A stretch of DNA of 64,000 bases from Actinomadura fibrosa (lineage in GTDB: Bacteria > Actinomycetota > Actinomycetes > Streptosporangiales > Streptosporangiaceae): positions 27,532 to 91,531 of the forward strand of contig NZ_CAACUY010000015.1 in assembly GCF_900659615.1 (NCBI RefSeq), given 5' to 3'. This document shows, piece by piece, positions 52,224-61,258 of this stretch. The notes below the pieces were generated by a model. That model had not been told where the DNA came from, did not search any database, and worked only from the letters and a program-made list of their open reading frames with translations. The first letter of the stretch is position 1. Each line of letters opens with the position of its first letter. A program made the position numbers and the translations under genes.

Positions 52224-53092
52224 CAGGCCTCCTTGAGGGACGGGAAGAGGGTGAGGGCCGTCCCGCCGTGGAGGGCGGCCTTCTCGGACGGGGACAGGCC
52301 GGGCAGCATCCGCCCGGACAGGCGGAGCAGCTCGGCGTGGCCGGGGACGTCCCTGGTCCAGGGGTAGTCCGAGGCCCACAGCATGCGGCCCGCGCCGTAG
52401 GCGTCGGCGAACGCCCGGACGACGGGGATCAGGTCGGGGTAGGGCGGCGCCTGGCGCGACAGCGCGTACTGCCCGGAGAACATCAGGTAGGTGTGCGGGT
52501 GCCGGGCCAGGGCGAGGACGGTGTCCAGGACGGGCGGCGGGAACGGGTCGTCGAACGCGGGGCGGCCGTGCCCGTCCATGCGCATGTCGTGCGGTGCGAA
52601 GCCGAGGTGGTTGAGGACGATCCGCAGGTCGCGGACCGTGCCGGGCAGCTCGCGCAGCAGCGGGAGCTGGGAGGGCGGCAGGTAGGTCCACAGCGGCAGG
52701 CCGCGGTCGGCCAGCTCGCGCAGGACGGGCAGCATCGGCGACGAGGCGAGCGGCCGGGACGGGTCGCCGAGCCATTGGGTGCGCAGGCCGGAGAAGCCCC
52801 GGTCGAGGCGGGTGCGGAGTGTCTCGACCGGGTCGCCGGGGCCGCGTCCCTGGGTGGCGGGGTCGGCGACGGCGATGGCGGCGAAGCGTCCCGGGTGGGC
52901 GGCCACCGTTTCTGCGACGTAGTCGTCCTCGGGGCCGAGGGGGACGAGCACGGCCTTGTCCACGTTGTTGTCCGCCATGACGGCGAGCAGGTCTTCGGCG
53001 GGTGCGTCCCGGTCGGCGGGCGCGAGGGCGTCCACGACCCGCGGGTGCACGGCCGCGGGGCGGAAGACGTGCAGGTGGGCGTCGATGATCAT
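52223..53092 (-). CDS. TIM-barrel amidohydrolase (amidohydrolase_2 family)
   Basis: A 289-residue metal-dependent hydrolase from ATG 53092. MIIDAHLHVFRP supplies the HxH pair. Other landmarks are NNVDKAVLVPLGPEDDYVAETVAAHPGRFAAIAVADP, LRIVLNHLGFAPHD (His) and RMLWASDYPWTRD (Asp). This group contains sugar lactonases (rhamnono- and galactaro-lactonases), 2-pyrone-dicarboxylate lactonase and acid decarboxylases. Next to a keto-deoxy sugar acid kinase and aldolase, a sugar-lactonase role fits best. The start overlaps the aldolase stop by 4 bases. Confidence 0.8.
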   Translation of the reverse strand: MIIDAHLHVFRPAAVHPRVVDALAPADRDAPAEDLLAVMADNNVDKAVLVPLGPEDDYVAETVAAHPGRFAAIAVADPATQGRGPGDPVETLRTRLDRGFSGLRTQWLGDPSRPLASSPMLPVLRELADRGLPLWTYLPPSQLPLLRELPGTVRDLRIVLNHLGFAPHDMRMDGHGRPAFDDPFPPPVLDTVLALARHPHTYLMFSGQYALSRQAPPYPDLIPVVRAFADAYGAGRMLWASDYPWTRDVPGHAELLRLSGRMLPGLSPSEKAALHGGTALTLFPSLKEA

Positions 53093-53757
53093 GAGCCGCC
53101 GCCGTGGTCCGGGGCCGTCCCGCCGGAGGCGCGGGCCGCGACCTGGGCGGCGACGCGGGCGGCCCGTTCGGCGATCAGCGGGACGTCGGTCTCGGACGGC
53201 GCGGCCGGGACGAGGTCGGAGCCGAGGCCGACCGCGACCGCTCCGGCGTCCAGCCACTCCCCCACGGCGTCGTGGCGGATGCCGCCGGTCGGCACCCAGG
53301 CCGTGCCGCGGAAGGGACCGTTCAGGGCGCGCATGTACGCGACGCCGAGCGGCCCGGCGGGGAACAGCTTGATGAGGCGGGCGCCCGCGTCGAGGGCGGC
53401 GGCGGCCTCGGTGGCGGTGCCCGCGCCCGGCAGCGGTTCCAGGCCCGCGGCGAGGACGGCCCCGATCAGCGCGGGGTCGGTGTGCGGGCTGACGCAGTAG
53501 CGGGCGCCGTGCTCGGCGGCCTGCCGCACCTGGGCGGGGGTGCGGATCGTCCCGGCGCCGAGGAGCGCGTCGCCGGGCAGGGCCGCGCGCAGCTCGCGGA
53601 GCGCGGCGGGCGCGGCGGGATGGTCGAAGGTGATCTCCATGGCGGTCAGCCCCGCGCCGTACAGGGCCCGCCCGACCGGCACGATGCGCCGGTGGTCGGT
53701 GAGCCGCAGGATCGCGATCGCGCCCGCCGCGCGGACGCCCTCGATCACGTCGCTCAT
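53089..53757 (-). CDS. KDPG/KHG-type aldolase
   Basis: A 222-residue (beta/alpha)8 aldolase. The Glu in LTAMEITFDHP and the Schiff-base Lys in ARLIKLFPAGPLG are present. GAGTIRTPAQVRQAAEHGARYCVSPH and the phosphate loop WVPTGGIRHD complete the family pattern. It would cleave 2-keto-3-deoxy-6-phospho-sugar acid into pyruvate and glyceraldehyde 3-phosphate. It directly follows the kinase that could make this substrate, overlapping it by 4 bases. Variants acting on the galactonate or other epimers cannot be excluded. Confidence 0.85.
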   Translation of the reverse strand: MSDVIEGVRAAGAIAILRLTDHRRIVPVGRALYGAGLTAMEITFDHPAAPAALRELRAALPGDALLGAGTIRTPAQVRQAAEHGARYCVSPHTDPALIGAVLAAGLEPLPGAGTATEAAAALDAGARLIKLFPAGPLGVAYMRALNGPFRGTAWVPTGGIRHDAVGEWLDAGAVAVGLGSDLVPAAPSETDVPLIAERAARVAAQVAARASGGTAPDHGGGS

Positions 53758-54764
53758 CGCAGGATCCTCCGCGCCGGGGCGCCGCGGCGGCCGAGGTCGG
53801 CGGGGCGCATCGTGCAGGCGTCGCCGGGCAGGGTGTGCTGGAACGCGCCGGCCCAGGCGGCCTTGTCGACGGCCGCGGCGAGGTCGTCGCCGGTCAGCCG
53901 GGATGCGATCAGCGCGCCGAGCGCGGCGTCCCCGGCCCCGAAGGCGTCCACGACGTCGGCCTCGTAGGTCGGGCTCGCGACCTCGCCCCCAGCGGTGACC
54001 GCGACGACGCTGGTCGCCACGCGCCGCCCGGTGAGCTGGGCGGTCTCGCGCAGCACGACGGTCCCGCAGCCGAACTCGGTGATCGCGCGGTGGGCGAGGG
54101 CGACCTGGGTCTCCTCGGGAGACGCGTCCGGGAGCAGGCGCAGGAGGTCCTGGCGTCCGGCGAGCAGGAGGTCAACGGACGGCAGGAGGCGGCGCAGCAC
54201 GGGGACGGCCTGCTCCCACGTCCACAGTTTCGCGCGGTGGTTGACGTCGAACGCGGTGTGCGCTCCGGCGCGGCGAGCAGCGGCGAACAGCGCCTCGACC
54301 GCGGCGGCGGGGCCGGGGCCGAGCGCGCAGGTGATGCCGCTGCACACGGCGGCGCCGGCGCCCGCGACGGCGTCGTCCCAGGCGAAGGTGTCCGGGGTGA
54401 GCCGGGTCATCGCGGTGGCGGAGCGGTCGTACAGCACCTCGGACGGGCGGGGGTGCGCGCCGTGCTCGACGAAGTAGAGCGGCGCGCGGGCGGCGCCGTC
54501 CCAGTCGACGTGCGCGGCGACGCCGTGCGCGCGGGCGTGCGCGGCGACGCGGCGGCCGAGCGGGTTGTCGGCGAGGCGGGTCAGCCAGGTCGCCGGCAGG
54601 CCGAGCGCGGCGGCGCCGATCAGCACGTTCATCTCCGCGCCGCCGACGTGGACGCGCAGGTCCGCGGCCTGCTCCAGCCGCTCGTGCCCCGGCGCGGACA
54701 ACCGCAGCAGCGACTCGCCGAGCCCGACGACGCGCGGCGGCAGGGTGGCGGGGGGTTCATTCAC
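53754..54764 (-). CDS. PfkB-family sugar kinase (2-keto-3-deoxygluconate kinase-like)
   Basis: A 336-residue ribokinase-type kinase. Substrate-binding VVGLGESLLRLSAPGHERLEQAADLRVHVGGAEMNVLIGAAALG has the GG-E-N pattern of KDG kinases. TAFDVNHRAKLWTWEQA and LLAGRQDLLRLL are also typical of that group, and the catalytic base is in DVVDAFGAGDAALGAL. It would phosphorylate 2-keto-3-deoxygluconate or an analogue ahead of the KDPG-type aldolase. ATG 54764 overlaps the permease gene by 8 bases. The neighbouring aldolase supports the sugar-acid assignment. Confidence 0.85.
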   Translation of the reverse strand: MNEPPATLPPRVVGLGESLLRLSAPGHERLEQAADLRVHVGGAEMNVLIGAAALGLPATWLTRLADNPLGRRVAAHARAHGVAAHVDWDGAARAPLYFVEHGAHPRPSEVLYDRSATAMTRLTPDTFAWDDAVAGAGAAVCSGITCALGPGPAAAVEALFAAARRAGAHTAFDVNHRAKLWTWEQAVPVLRRLLPSVDLLLAGRQDLLRLLPDASPEETQVALAHRAITEFGCGTVVLRETAQLTGRRVATSVVAVTAGGEVASPTYEADVVDAFGAGDAALGALIASRLTGDDLAAAVDKAAWAGAFQHTLPGDACTMRPADLGRRGAPARRILR

Positions 54765-55749
54765 GGTGGGACCTCGGGACGAAGAGGGCGGCCGCGGCGA
54801 GGATGACGACGCCGCGGATCAGGTCGGACGCGGTGGCGGGGAGCTGGAGCAGCGTGAACGAGCTCTCGACGAGCGCGAGCAGCGCGACGCCGCCGAGCGT
54901 CCCGGCGAGGCTGGCGCGTCCGCCGAGCAGCGACGCGCCGCCGACCACGACGACGGTGATGGCGGACAGTTCGAGGCCCTGCCCGGCGTTGGGCGAGCCG
55001 ATGGTGGCGCGCGCGGCGAGCATGACGCCGGCCGCCGCGGCGAGCGTCCCGGCGATGACGAACACGAGGACGAGCGTCCGGTTGACCGGCACCCCGGCGG
55101 ACCGGGCGGCCGCCGCGTCCCCGCCCACGGCGTGAACGTGCCGCCCGAAGCGAGTGCGGTGCAGCAGCACGGCGACGATCGCGACGGCGGCGGCGAGCAC
55201 GGCGAGGGCGAGCGGGAACGGCCCGAAGCGGCGCATCCCGACGTCGGCGAGGGCCCTCGTGACCTGCCCGGACGGCGTCGTGCTGATCATGAAGGCGATG
55301 CCCTGGATCAGGTAGAACGTGGACAGCGTGACCACGAACGCCGGGATCCGCGTGTTCGCGACGATCAGCCCGTGCACGACCCCGATCGCGGCGCCGAGCA
55401 GCAGCATCGCGAGGATCGTCGGGATCGTCCGGATCGGGTAGCCGTCGATCAGCATCGCGGTGAGCAGCGCGGACAGCGTCGCCGTCGAGCCCACCGACAG
55501 GTCGATCCCGCCGGTGAGGACGACGAGGTGCTGGCCGAGCGCGACCAGGCCGAGCACGACGGTCGCGGTGAGCACGTTGGCGATGTTCGCGGCCGTCCAG
55601 AACCCGCCGGGGTCGGCGACGGTCAGCACCGCGACGAGCAGCGCGACGATCGCCCAGGCGGCGAGGCCGGTGCGGGCCGCGGCCGACAGCGCCGCCGCGA
55701 GCCGCTCCCGCGCGGGGGCGGCGCCCGCCGGGGCTGTGACCGCGGTCAT
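54757..55749 (-). CDS. ABC sugar importer permease (RbsC-like) 1
   Basis: A 330-residue membrane protein of the ribose/galactose permease family, with about ten hydrophobic helices. GLVALGQHLVVLTGGIDLSVGSTATLSALLTAML is the family signature. IPAFVVTLSTFYLIQGIAFMIS, FGRHVHAVGGDAAAARSAGVPVNRTLVLVFVIAGTLAAAAGVMLA (EAA-like loop) and VVVVGGASLLGGRASLAGTLGGV follow. It forms the channel together with permease 2 and is driven by the RbsA-like ATPase. Overlaps the ATPase gene by 4 bases. Confidence 0.9.
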   Translation of the reverse strand: MTAVTAPAGAAPARERLAAALSAAARTGLAAWAIVALLVAVLTVADPGGFWTAANIANVLTATVVLGLVALGQHLVVLTGGIDLSVGSTATLSALLTAMLIDGYPIRTIPTILAMLLLGAAIGVVHGLIVANTRIPAFVVTLSTFYLIQGIAFMISTTPSGQVTRALADVGMRRFGPFPLALAVLAAAVAIVAVLLHRTRFGRHVHAVGGDAAAARSAGVPVNRTLVLVFVIAGTLAAAAGVMLAARATIGSPNAGQGLELSAITVVVVGGASLLGGRASLAGTLGGVALLALVESSFTLLQLPATASDLIRGVVILAAAALFVPRSHRE

Positions 55750-57254
55750 GACGCCTCCCGCGAGGTCCCGAGGGCCAGGTGCATGATGCGCTCCTCGTTG
55801 ATCTGGTCTCCGGTCAGCTCGCCGGCGACCCGGCCGCCCTGGCACACGAGCACCCGGTGGGCGAGGCCGGTCACCTCGGGCAGCTCGCTGGACGCGAACA
55901 CGACGGCGAGGCCCTCGGCGGCCAGCCCGGCGACGATCCGGTAGATCTCCGCCTTGGCGCCGATGTCGATGCCGCGGGTCGGCTCGTCCAGCAGCAGCAC
56001 CCGGGGGCGGGTGCGCAGCCACTTGGCGAGGACGATCTTCTGCTGGTTGCCGCCGGACAGCTGCCCGGTCGGCTGCTCCGGGCCCGACACGCGGATCCCG
56101 AACCGGTCGCGCTCGGCCTCGAACGCCGCCCGCTCGCGGGCGGCCGACAGCCAGCCGCCGGGCGACACGGCGCCGATGCTGGACAGCGTCGTGTTGGCGC
56201 GGACGGGCAGGTCGAGCACCAGCCCCTCGGTCTTGCGCTCCTCGGGGACGAGCACGACCCCGGCCCGCACCGCCGCGTGCAGCGAGGCGCGGACGGGGCT
56301 GCCGCCGACGGTGACGGTCCCGGCGGCGCGGGGCTGGACGCCCGCGAGCGTGCGCAGCAGGCGGCTGCGGCCGGAGCCGAGCAGCCCGGCGACGCCGACG
56401 ATCTCCCCGGCCCGGACGGTCAGGTCGAGGCCCGGCCCGGCGGCGCCGGGGCCAGCGGGCAGCAGGCCGCGGACGCTCAGGACCTCCTCGGCGCCGGGCT
56501 CGGCCAGCTCGGGGAAGACGGCGTCGACGTCGCGTCCGACCATCTCGCGGACGATCCGGTCGATCGGGTACGCGTCCGCCGGGCCGGTGGAGACGAGCCG
56601 TCCGTCGCGCAGGACGGTGACGTCGTCGGCGAGCGCCCGGACCTCCTCCAGCCGGTGCGTGATGTAGATGATCGCGACGCCGTCCGCGGCGAGCTCGCGG
56701 ACGACGGCGTGCAGCGCGGACAGGCCCTCGCCGGACAGCAGCGCGGACGGCTCGTCCAGCAGCAGGACGCGGCTGCCGCGCACCAGCGCCCGGGCGATCT
56801 CGACGAGCTGCTGCGCGGCGGCGGACAGCGTGCCCGCCCGCGTCCGGGGGTCGAGGTCGCCGAGGCCCGCGCGGCGCAGGGCGGCGCGGGCGGTGTCGCG
56901 CTGCCGGTCGCGGCTCAGCAGGCCGCGGCGGCTGACCTCCTGGCCGAGCATGACGTTGTCCAGCACGGACAGCTCCGGCAGGACGGTCAGCTCCTGGTAC
57001 ACCGCGGACACGCCGTGGGCGAGCGCGGCGCGCGGGTCGTGCAGCCGGACGGCGGTGCCGCCGATCCGCAGCTCGCCCTCGTCGGGCGGCTGGTTCCCGG
57101 TGAGAATCTTGACGAGCGTGGACTTGCCCGCGCCGTTCTCGCCGAGCAGGGCGTGCACCCGTCCGGCGCGGCAGACGAGGTCCACGCCGTCCAGCGCGGT
57201 CACGCCGGGGAACCGCTTGACCAGGCCGCGCGCCTCCAGCGCCGGTGCCGTCAT
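55746..57254 (-). CDS. ABC sugar importer ATPase (RbsA-like, two nucleotide-binding domains)
   Basis: About 502 residues from ATG 57254, with GGGAGG upstream. Domain 1 has Walker A GENGAGKST, LSAAAQQLVEIARALV and VLLLDEPSALLSG. Domain 2 has GLLGSGRSRLL (a degenerate P-loop, as is usual for the second RbsA domain), LSGGNQQKIVLAKWL and VLLLDEPTRGIDIGAKAEIY. Such fused ATPases drive ribose-, xylose- or galactose-type importers. The signature in domain 1 is atypical (LSAAAQQ). The gene sits between permease 1 and the binding protein. Confidence 0.9.
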   Translation of the reverse strand: MTAPALEARGLVKRFPGVTALDGVDLVCRAGRVHALLGENGAGKSTLVKILTGNQPPDEGELRIGGTAVRLHDPRAALAHGVSAVYQELTVLPELSVLDNVMLGQEVSRRGLLSRDRQRDTARAALRRAGLGDLDPRTRAGTLSAAAQQLVEIARALVRGSRVLLLDEPSALLSGEGLSALHAVVRELAADGVAIIYITHRLEEVRALADDVTVLRDGRLVSTGPADAYPIDRIVREMVGRDVDAVFPELAEPGAEEVLSVRGLLPAGPGAAGPGLDLTVRAGEIVGVAGLLGSGRSRLLRTLAGVQPRAAGTVTVGGSPVRASLHAAVRAGVVLVPEERKTEGLVLDLPVRANTTLSSIGAVSPGGWLSAARERAAFEAERDRFGIRVSGPEQPTGQLSGGNQQKIVLAKWLRTRPRVLLLDEPTRGIDIGAKAEIYRIVAGLAAEGLAVVFASSELPEVTGLAHRVLVCQGGRVAGELTGDQINEERIMHLALGTSREAS

Positions 57255-57268
57255 CGTCTCGCCTCCCA

Positions 57269-58459
57269 TCAGCAGAGCTTCAGCTTCTTGAGCAGGTCCG
57301 CCGGGAGGGCGGAGGGGACGGCCAGGTCGTCGCTGCACTCCGGGCGCACGTACTGCGTGATCTGCTTGTCGGTGAACACGGCGGAGTTCACGTTGACCTG
57401 GCTGGGGACCTTCTTGCCGGCGAGGACGTCCAGCGCCGTGTCGAGGCACTGGGCGCTCTGCTCGGGCGGGAACGCGCTGAGCGCGAACGGGACGTCCTTG
57501 CCCTGGACGGCCTTGAGGAACGCGTTGGTGACGTCGCCGGTGACCGGCGGCACCGGCTTGCCCGCCTGGCTGTACGCCTCGTACACGCCGAGGTCGGTGA
57601 TCGCCGAGTCCGACCAGACGGCCTTCAGGTCGGGGTAGCGGGCGAGGAGCTGCGCGGCGACGGTCTTGGCCTTGGTCGCCGACCAGTCGGTGTTCTGCTT
57701 CGCGACCACCTGGATGCCCGGATACCGCTGCGCGAAGATCTTCTCGGCCTGCTTCTTCGGCAGCTCGGCCGTGGGCACGCCCGCGATGCCGGACAGCATC
57801 GCGATCTTGCCCTTGCCGCCGATGCGCCGGGCGATCCACTCGGCCCACAGCGTGCCCTGGAGCTCGTAGTCGCGGGTGACGGTGCTGACCGCGCCGGAGC
57901 CCTCGCCGAGCCGTCCGGAGCACACCACGACGGGGATGCCCTGGCTCGCGGCGGCCCGCACCTGCCCGGTGATCGCGTCGCCCATCGGGACGACGACGAG
58001 CGCGTCGGGACGCTGCGCGACGAGCTGCTGGACGTTGTCGACCTGCTTGTTCACGTCCCCGTTCGCGGACGCGTACAGGACCTTCGCGCCCCGCTGCCTC
58101 GCCCGGTACCGGAACGCCTCCTCGTTGGTGGTGGCCCAGGCGTTCGTCGGCCCCTGCGCGGCGAACGCGATCCGGTAGCCCTTCTTCGGACGGTCCTTGG
58201 CGAAGCGGGCGGTGTCGATCTCGCAGACCTGCGTCCCCGCCGCCGGGGTCAGGCCGGGCAGGCCGATCGCGTCACCGGCCTGCCGCCACGTCTGCGCGTA
58301 CTGCTGCCGGAACGACTGCGCGGTGCTCCCGCCGCAGTCGGCGGCGGCACCGAGCCCGGTGCCCGGCGACTCCCGCTCGGTGCTGCACCCGCTCAGCGCG
58401 AGCGCGCTCGCGGCGGCCACCGCGACGGCGGCCCGGACCCGGGGTAGACGGAACGGCAC
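57269..58459 (-). CDS. Sugar-binding lipoprotein of the ABC importer
   Basis: About 396 residues from GTG 58459 (GAGGAGG nine bases upstream). The signal sequence has the lipobox ALSGC; the longer start ATG 58516 would add a charged extension. The mature protein is a ribose-binding-type two-lobe fold: KKGYRIAFAAQGPTNAWATTNEEAFRYRARQRGAKVLYASANGDVNKQVDNVQQLVAQRPDALVVVPMGD is the first lobe. It is captured on the outer face of the membrane and delivers the substrate to the two permeases. Four cysteines in the mature part could form disulfides. Confidence 0.85.
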   Translation of the reverse strand: MPFRLPRVRAAVAVAAASALALSGCSTERESPGTGLGAAADCGGSTAQSFRQQYAQTWRQAGDAIGLPGLTPAAGTQVCEIDTARFAKDRPKKGYRIAFAAQGPTNAWATTNEEAFRYRARQRGAKVLYASANGDVNKQVDNVQQLVAQRPDALVVVPMGDAITGQVRAAASQGIPVVVCSGRLGEGSGAVSTVTRDYELQGTLWAEWIARRIGGKGKIAMLSGIAGVPTAELPKKQAEKIFAQRYPGIQVVAKQNTDWSATKAKTVAAQLLARYPDLKAVWSDSAITDLGVYEAYSQAGKPVPPVTGDVTNAFLKAVQGKDVPFALSAFPPEQSAQCLDTALDVLAGKKVPSQVNVNSAVFTDKQITQYVRPECSDDLAVPSALPADLLKKLKLC

Positions 58460-58512
58460 GGGGAGGACCTCCTCGATGCGGGAACGGAGGGCGTGGCGGC
58501 GCCCGCGGGTGC

Positions 58513-59481
58513 TCATCGGGTCCCCGCCGCGGCCGGGCCGCGCTGGCGCAGCCAGGTGGCCAGCAGGATCGCCGCGCCCTGGACGGCGAGCTGCCCGCCC
58601 GTCCCGGCGCCGAGCTGGAGCATCCAGACGATCAGCACCGCGAGCAGCGCGACGCCGAGCACGGTGTGCCCGATGTGGCCCTTGCCGCCGGTCAGCGCGA
58701 CGCCGCCGATGACGGCCGCGGCCAGCGAGTTGAGGTCGAGGCTGCGGGACAGCTGGGCGTCGACGTGACCGGCGTAGCCCGCGCTGATCAGCCCGGCCAG
58801 CACCGCGAGCAGCGCGCTCGCGATGTAGCCGGCGGCGATGACGCGTCCGGTGCGGATGCCGGACAGCCGCGCGGCCCGCGGGTTCGACCCGGTCGCGTAC
58901 AGGCGGCGGCCGGCGCCGGTGCGGGCGAGCACGACGGCCGCGACCGCGGCGACGCCCGCGAACACCCACAGCGGCGTCGGGACGCCGAGGACGCGCCCCG
59001 AGCCGAGCGTCTGGAGGCCGTGCGGGATGTCGCCCGCCGCGGCGCCGCGCGTCCACGCCGTGATCGCGCCCTGGACGAGCACGAACACCGCGAACGTCGC
59101 GACGAACGGCGGGACACCGCGCAGCACGACCAAGCCCGCGTTGACGGCGCCGATCGCGATCCCGGCCAGCACGGCGAGGAGGATCGCGGCGGGCAGCTTG
59201 CCGCCGTCCCCGTCGGTCTGCGTCGCGACGATCACGGTCGTCAGCCCCATCACGGCGCCGACCGACAGGTCGATGCCGCGGCCGAGCAGGACGACCGTCT
59301 GCCCGACGGCGGTCACGCCGATCAGCCCGGCCTGGAACAGGACGAGGCGCAGGTTCGCCTCGGAGTAGAAGCCGGGCGTCCACACGGCGGCGGCGACCAG
59401 CACCAGCGCCAGGCCGCTGAGCGGCATGAGCGTGCCGGCCGGGGCGAACCGCGCGGCCCGTCCGGCGGTCAGGGTCGTCAT
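58513..59481 (-). CDS. ABC sugar importer permease (RbsC-like) 2
   Basis: A 322-residue permease of the same family as permease 1: FQAGLIGVTAVGQTVVLLGRGIDLSVGAVMGLTTVIVA, VPPFVATFAVFVLVQGAITAW, GRRLYATGSNPRAARLSGIRTGRVIAAGYIASALLAVLAGLISAGY, AAAVIGGVALTGGKGHIGHTVLGVALLAVL. Two different permeases in one operon suggest a heteromeric channel, as in autoinducer-2 or rhamnose importers. ATG 59481 overlaps the M20 hydrolase stop by 4 bases. Confidence 0.9.
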   Translation of the reverse strand: MTTLTAGRAARFAPAGTLMPLSGLALVLVAAAVWTPGFYSEANLRLVLFQAGLIGVTAVGQTVVLLGRGIDLSVGAVMGLTTVIVATQTDGDGGKLPAAILLAVLAGIAIGAVNAGLVVLRGVPPFVATFAVFVLVQGAITAWTRGAAAGDIPHGLQTLGSGRVLGVPTPLWVFAGVAAVAAVVLARTGAGRRLYATGSNPRAARLSGIRTGRVIAAGYIASALLAVLAGLISAGYAGHVDAQLSRSLDLNSLAAAVIGGVALTGGKGHIGHTVLGVALLAVLIVWMLQLGAGTGGQLAVQGAAILLATWLRQRGPAAAGTR

Positions 59482-60767
59482 GGACCCTCTCCTCTCTCGC
59501 GTCCCCCGGTGTCGTGTTCTTCCTTGTCGTCCGCCGGGGCGCAGAAGGCCGCGGCGACGCCCGCGTACAGGCCGGCCGCGCGGCGCAGCGCGGCGATCGA
59601 CACCCACTCGTCGGCGCCGTGCGCCCGGCGCAGCAGCCCCGGCCCGAAGGCGGGCAGGACCGGAACGTTCCACGCCGGTTGCAGGAAGGCCGCGTCGGTC
59701 GTCCCGGGGAACATCGCGTCCGGTGGCACCGTGCCGAGCACCCTGCGGCACGCGGCGCGCACCGCCTCCGGCAGCGGGCCGGACGGGTCCGACACCGTCC
59801 CGGGCAGGTAGCCCTGCTCGTCGAACTCGACCTCCAGGTCCGCGCCGGTCCGCTCCGCCACCTCGGCGACGAGCTTCGCCACCGGCACGCGGACGTCGTC
59901 GCGCCCCGTCCCGGGCAGCAGCCGCACCTCGGTGTCGACGCCCATCCGCCCCGGCAGGACGCCGAACCCGACGCCGCCGCGGAACGCCAGCGCGGTGTTC
60001 ACGGTCGTGGTCCACCCCTGGATCCCGTACGGGTCGTCCGGGGACGGGATGGACAGCCCGGCGAGCGCCACCGCCGCGTGCGCCGCGTCCACCCCGGCGT
60101 TCCGCGTGCCCGCGGCGTCCGACAGGCTGGAGTGGCCCTGCCGCCCGCGGGCGACGGCGCGGAGCCGGGCGATGCCGCGGCTGCCGAGGTGGAGCGCGTC
60201 ATAGTCGTCCTCCAGGCCGCCGGGCTCGCCGATCAGGACGGCGTCCGCTCCGAGGTGGCCCTGCGTCTCGGCGAGGTACTGGGCGCCGTGGTAGGCGCCG
60301 TCCTCCTCGTCGGCGGTGAACAGCAGCGACAGGCGTCCCGCGCCGAGCGCGCCGCTACCGGCCAGGTCGGCGGCGGCGAGGATCATGGCGGCCAGGGCGC
60401 CCTTCATGTCCGCCGAGCCGAGCCCGTACAGGCGGTCGCCGTCGATCTCGGCGCCGAGCGGGTCCACCGTCCAGGACGCGTCGCCGATCGGCTTGGTGTC
60501 CATGTGGCCGCACAGGACGAGGTGCCGCCCGCCCGGGCCGAAGTCGAGGGTGACGAGGAGGTTCGGCCGCTCGCTGGAACGTTCCAGCACGGTGGGCGCA
60601 GGCAGCCCGGCGTCCACCGCCAGCTCCGTGAGGGCCCCGGCGACCGCGCGCTCGTCCCCGCCCGGGTTCGGGCTCGGGATCCGGATCAGCGCCCGCGCCA
60701 TCTCCACGACGTCGCCGCCGGTCGCCGGCACGCCGGTCACCGGGTCGCCGCCGGGACGGACGGTCAC
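59478..60767 (-). CDS. M20-family metallopeptidase/deacylase (ArgE/DapE/ACY1-like)
   Basis: A 429-residue dizinc hydrolase from GTG 60767. HLVLCGHMDTKPIGD carries a zinc His and the Asp beside it. GSADMKGALAAMI has the bridging Asp, FTADEEDGAYHGAQYL the catalytic Glu pair, LIGEPGGLEDDYDALHLGSRGIARLRAVARGRQGHSS the dimerisation region, and RRAHGADEWVSI the last His. Such enzymes remove N-acyl or N-peptidyl groups. In this operon it may deacylate an imported acyl-amino acid or amino sugar before the aminotransferase acts. Cytoplasmic; both ends overlap their neighbours by 4 bases. Confidence 0.85.
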   Translation of the reverse strand: MTVRPGGDPVTGVPATGGDVVEMARALIRIPSPNPGGDERAVAGALTELAVDAGLPAPTVLERSSERPNLLVTLDFGPGGRHLVLCGHMDTKPIGDASWTVDPLGAEIDGDRLYGLGSADMKGALAAMILAAADLAGSGALGAGRLSLLFTADEEDGAYHGAQYLAETQGHLGADAVLIGEPGGLEDDYDALHLGSRGIARLRAVARGRQGHSSLSDAAGTRNAGVDAAHAAVALAGLSIPSPDDPYGIQGWTTTVNTALAFRGGVGFGVLPGRMGVDTEVRLLPGTGRDDVRVPVAKLVAEVAERTGADLEVEFDEQGYLPGTVSDPSGPLPEAVRAACRRVLGTVPPDAMFPGTTDAAFLQPAWNVPVLPAFGPGLLRRAHGADEWVSIAALRRAAGLYAGVAAAFCAPADDKEEHDTGGRERGEGP

Positions 60768-61258
60768 TTGTAGCGCTCCGCCCAGTCGTTGCCCTGCCAG
60801 GTCTTCATGTTCACCGGGTCGAGGCGGAACAGCCAGCGCGGCTTGTCGAGCGTCGGCTCCAGGTAGCGCGGACCGTTCTCGCCCAGGTACCGGACGCTCA
60901 TCCGCTCGGCGATCGGCAGCCACTGCCCGTCCAAGCACGGCTCCTCGACGAGGTGCGCCCGGCACTGCGCGACGACCTTGCGCTGCGTCCCGGCCTCGTC
61001 CACGGTGATGGCACAGCGGCCGTCCTCCGCGAGGTAGCGGCCCCAGGCGGCGCGCTCGCGCGGGACGACCCAGAACGACGCGCCGTCCCACTCGTGCCAG
61101 CAGGGCACCACGTACGGCCAGCCGTCGCCGTCCAGGCAGGCGAGCCGGGCGATGTGGCCCTCGGCGAGGAAGGCCGAGACCTCGTCCGCGGCGAGCCTCC
61201 CGACGGTCCCGCGCCAGCTCTCGTCCGCGCCCGAGGGTGCGGGGGCAGTCTCGCTCAT
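60764..61258 (-). CDS. Pyridoxamine-phosphate-oxidase-fold (FMN/F420-binding) protein
   Basis: A 164-residue split-barrel protein from ATG 61258: DEVSAFLAEGHIARLACLDGDGWPYVVPCWHEWDGASFWVVPRERAAWGRYLAEDGRCAITVDEAGTQRKVVAQCRAHLVEEP. The fold binds FMN, F420 or heme and often performs reductions in actinomycetes. The C-terminal LEPTLDKPRWLFRLDPVNMKTWQGNDWAERYK is typical of the F420-type branch. It overlaps IclR upstream and the M20 gene downstream by 4 bases each. A redox or deglycation-like step on the imported compound is possible. Confidence 0.75.
   Translation of the reverse strand: MSETAPAPSGADESWRGTVGRLAADEVSAFLAEGHIARLACLDGDGWPYVVPCWHEWDGASFWVVPRERAAWGRYLAEDGRCAITVDEAGTQRKVVAQCRAHLVEEPCLDGQWLPIAERMSVRYLGENGPRYLEPTLDKPRWLFRLDPVNMKTWQGNDWAERYK

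Noticed and set aside
55779..57638. Plus-strand open frame of 619 codons over the ABC ATPase and binding-protein genes
   Set aside because: Antisense to RbsA-like Walker and signature motifs; composition is that of a shadow frame.
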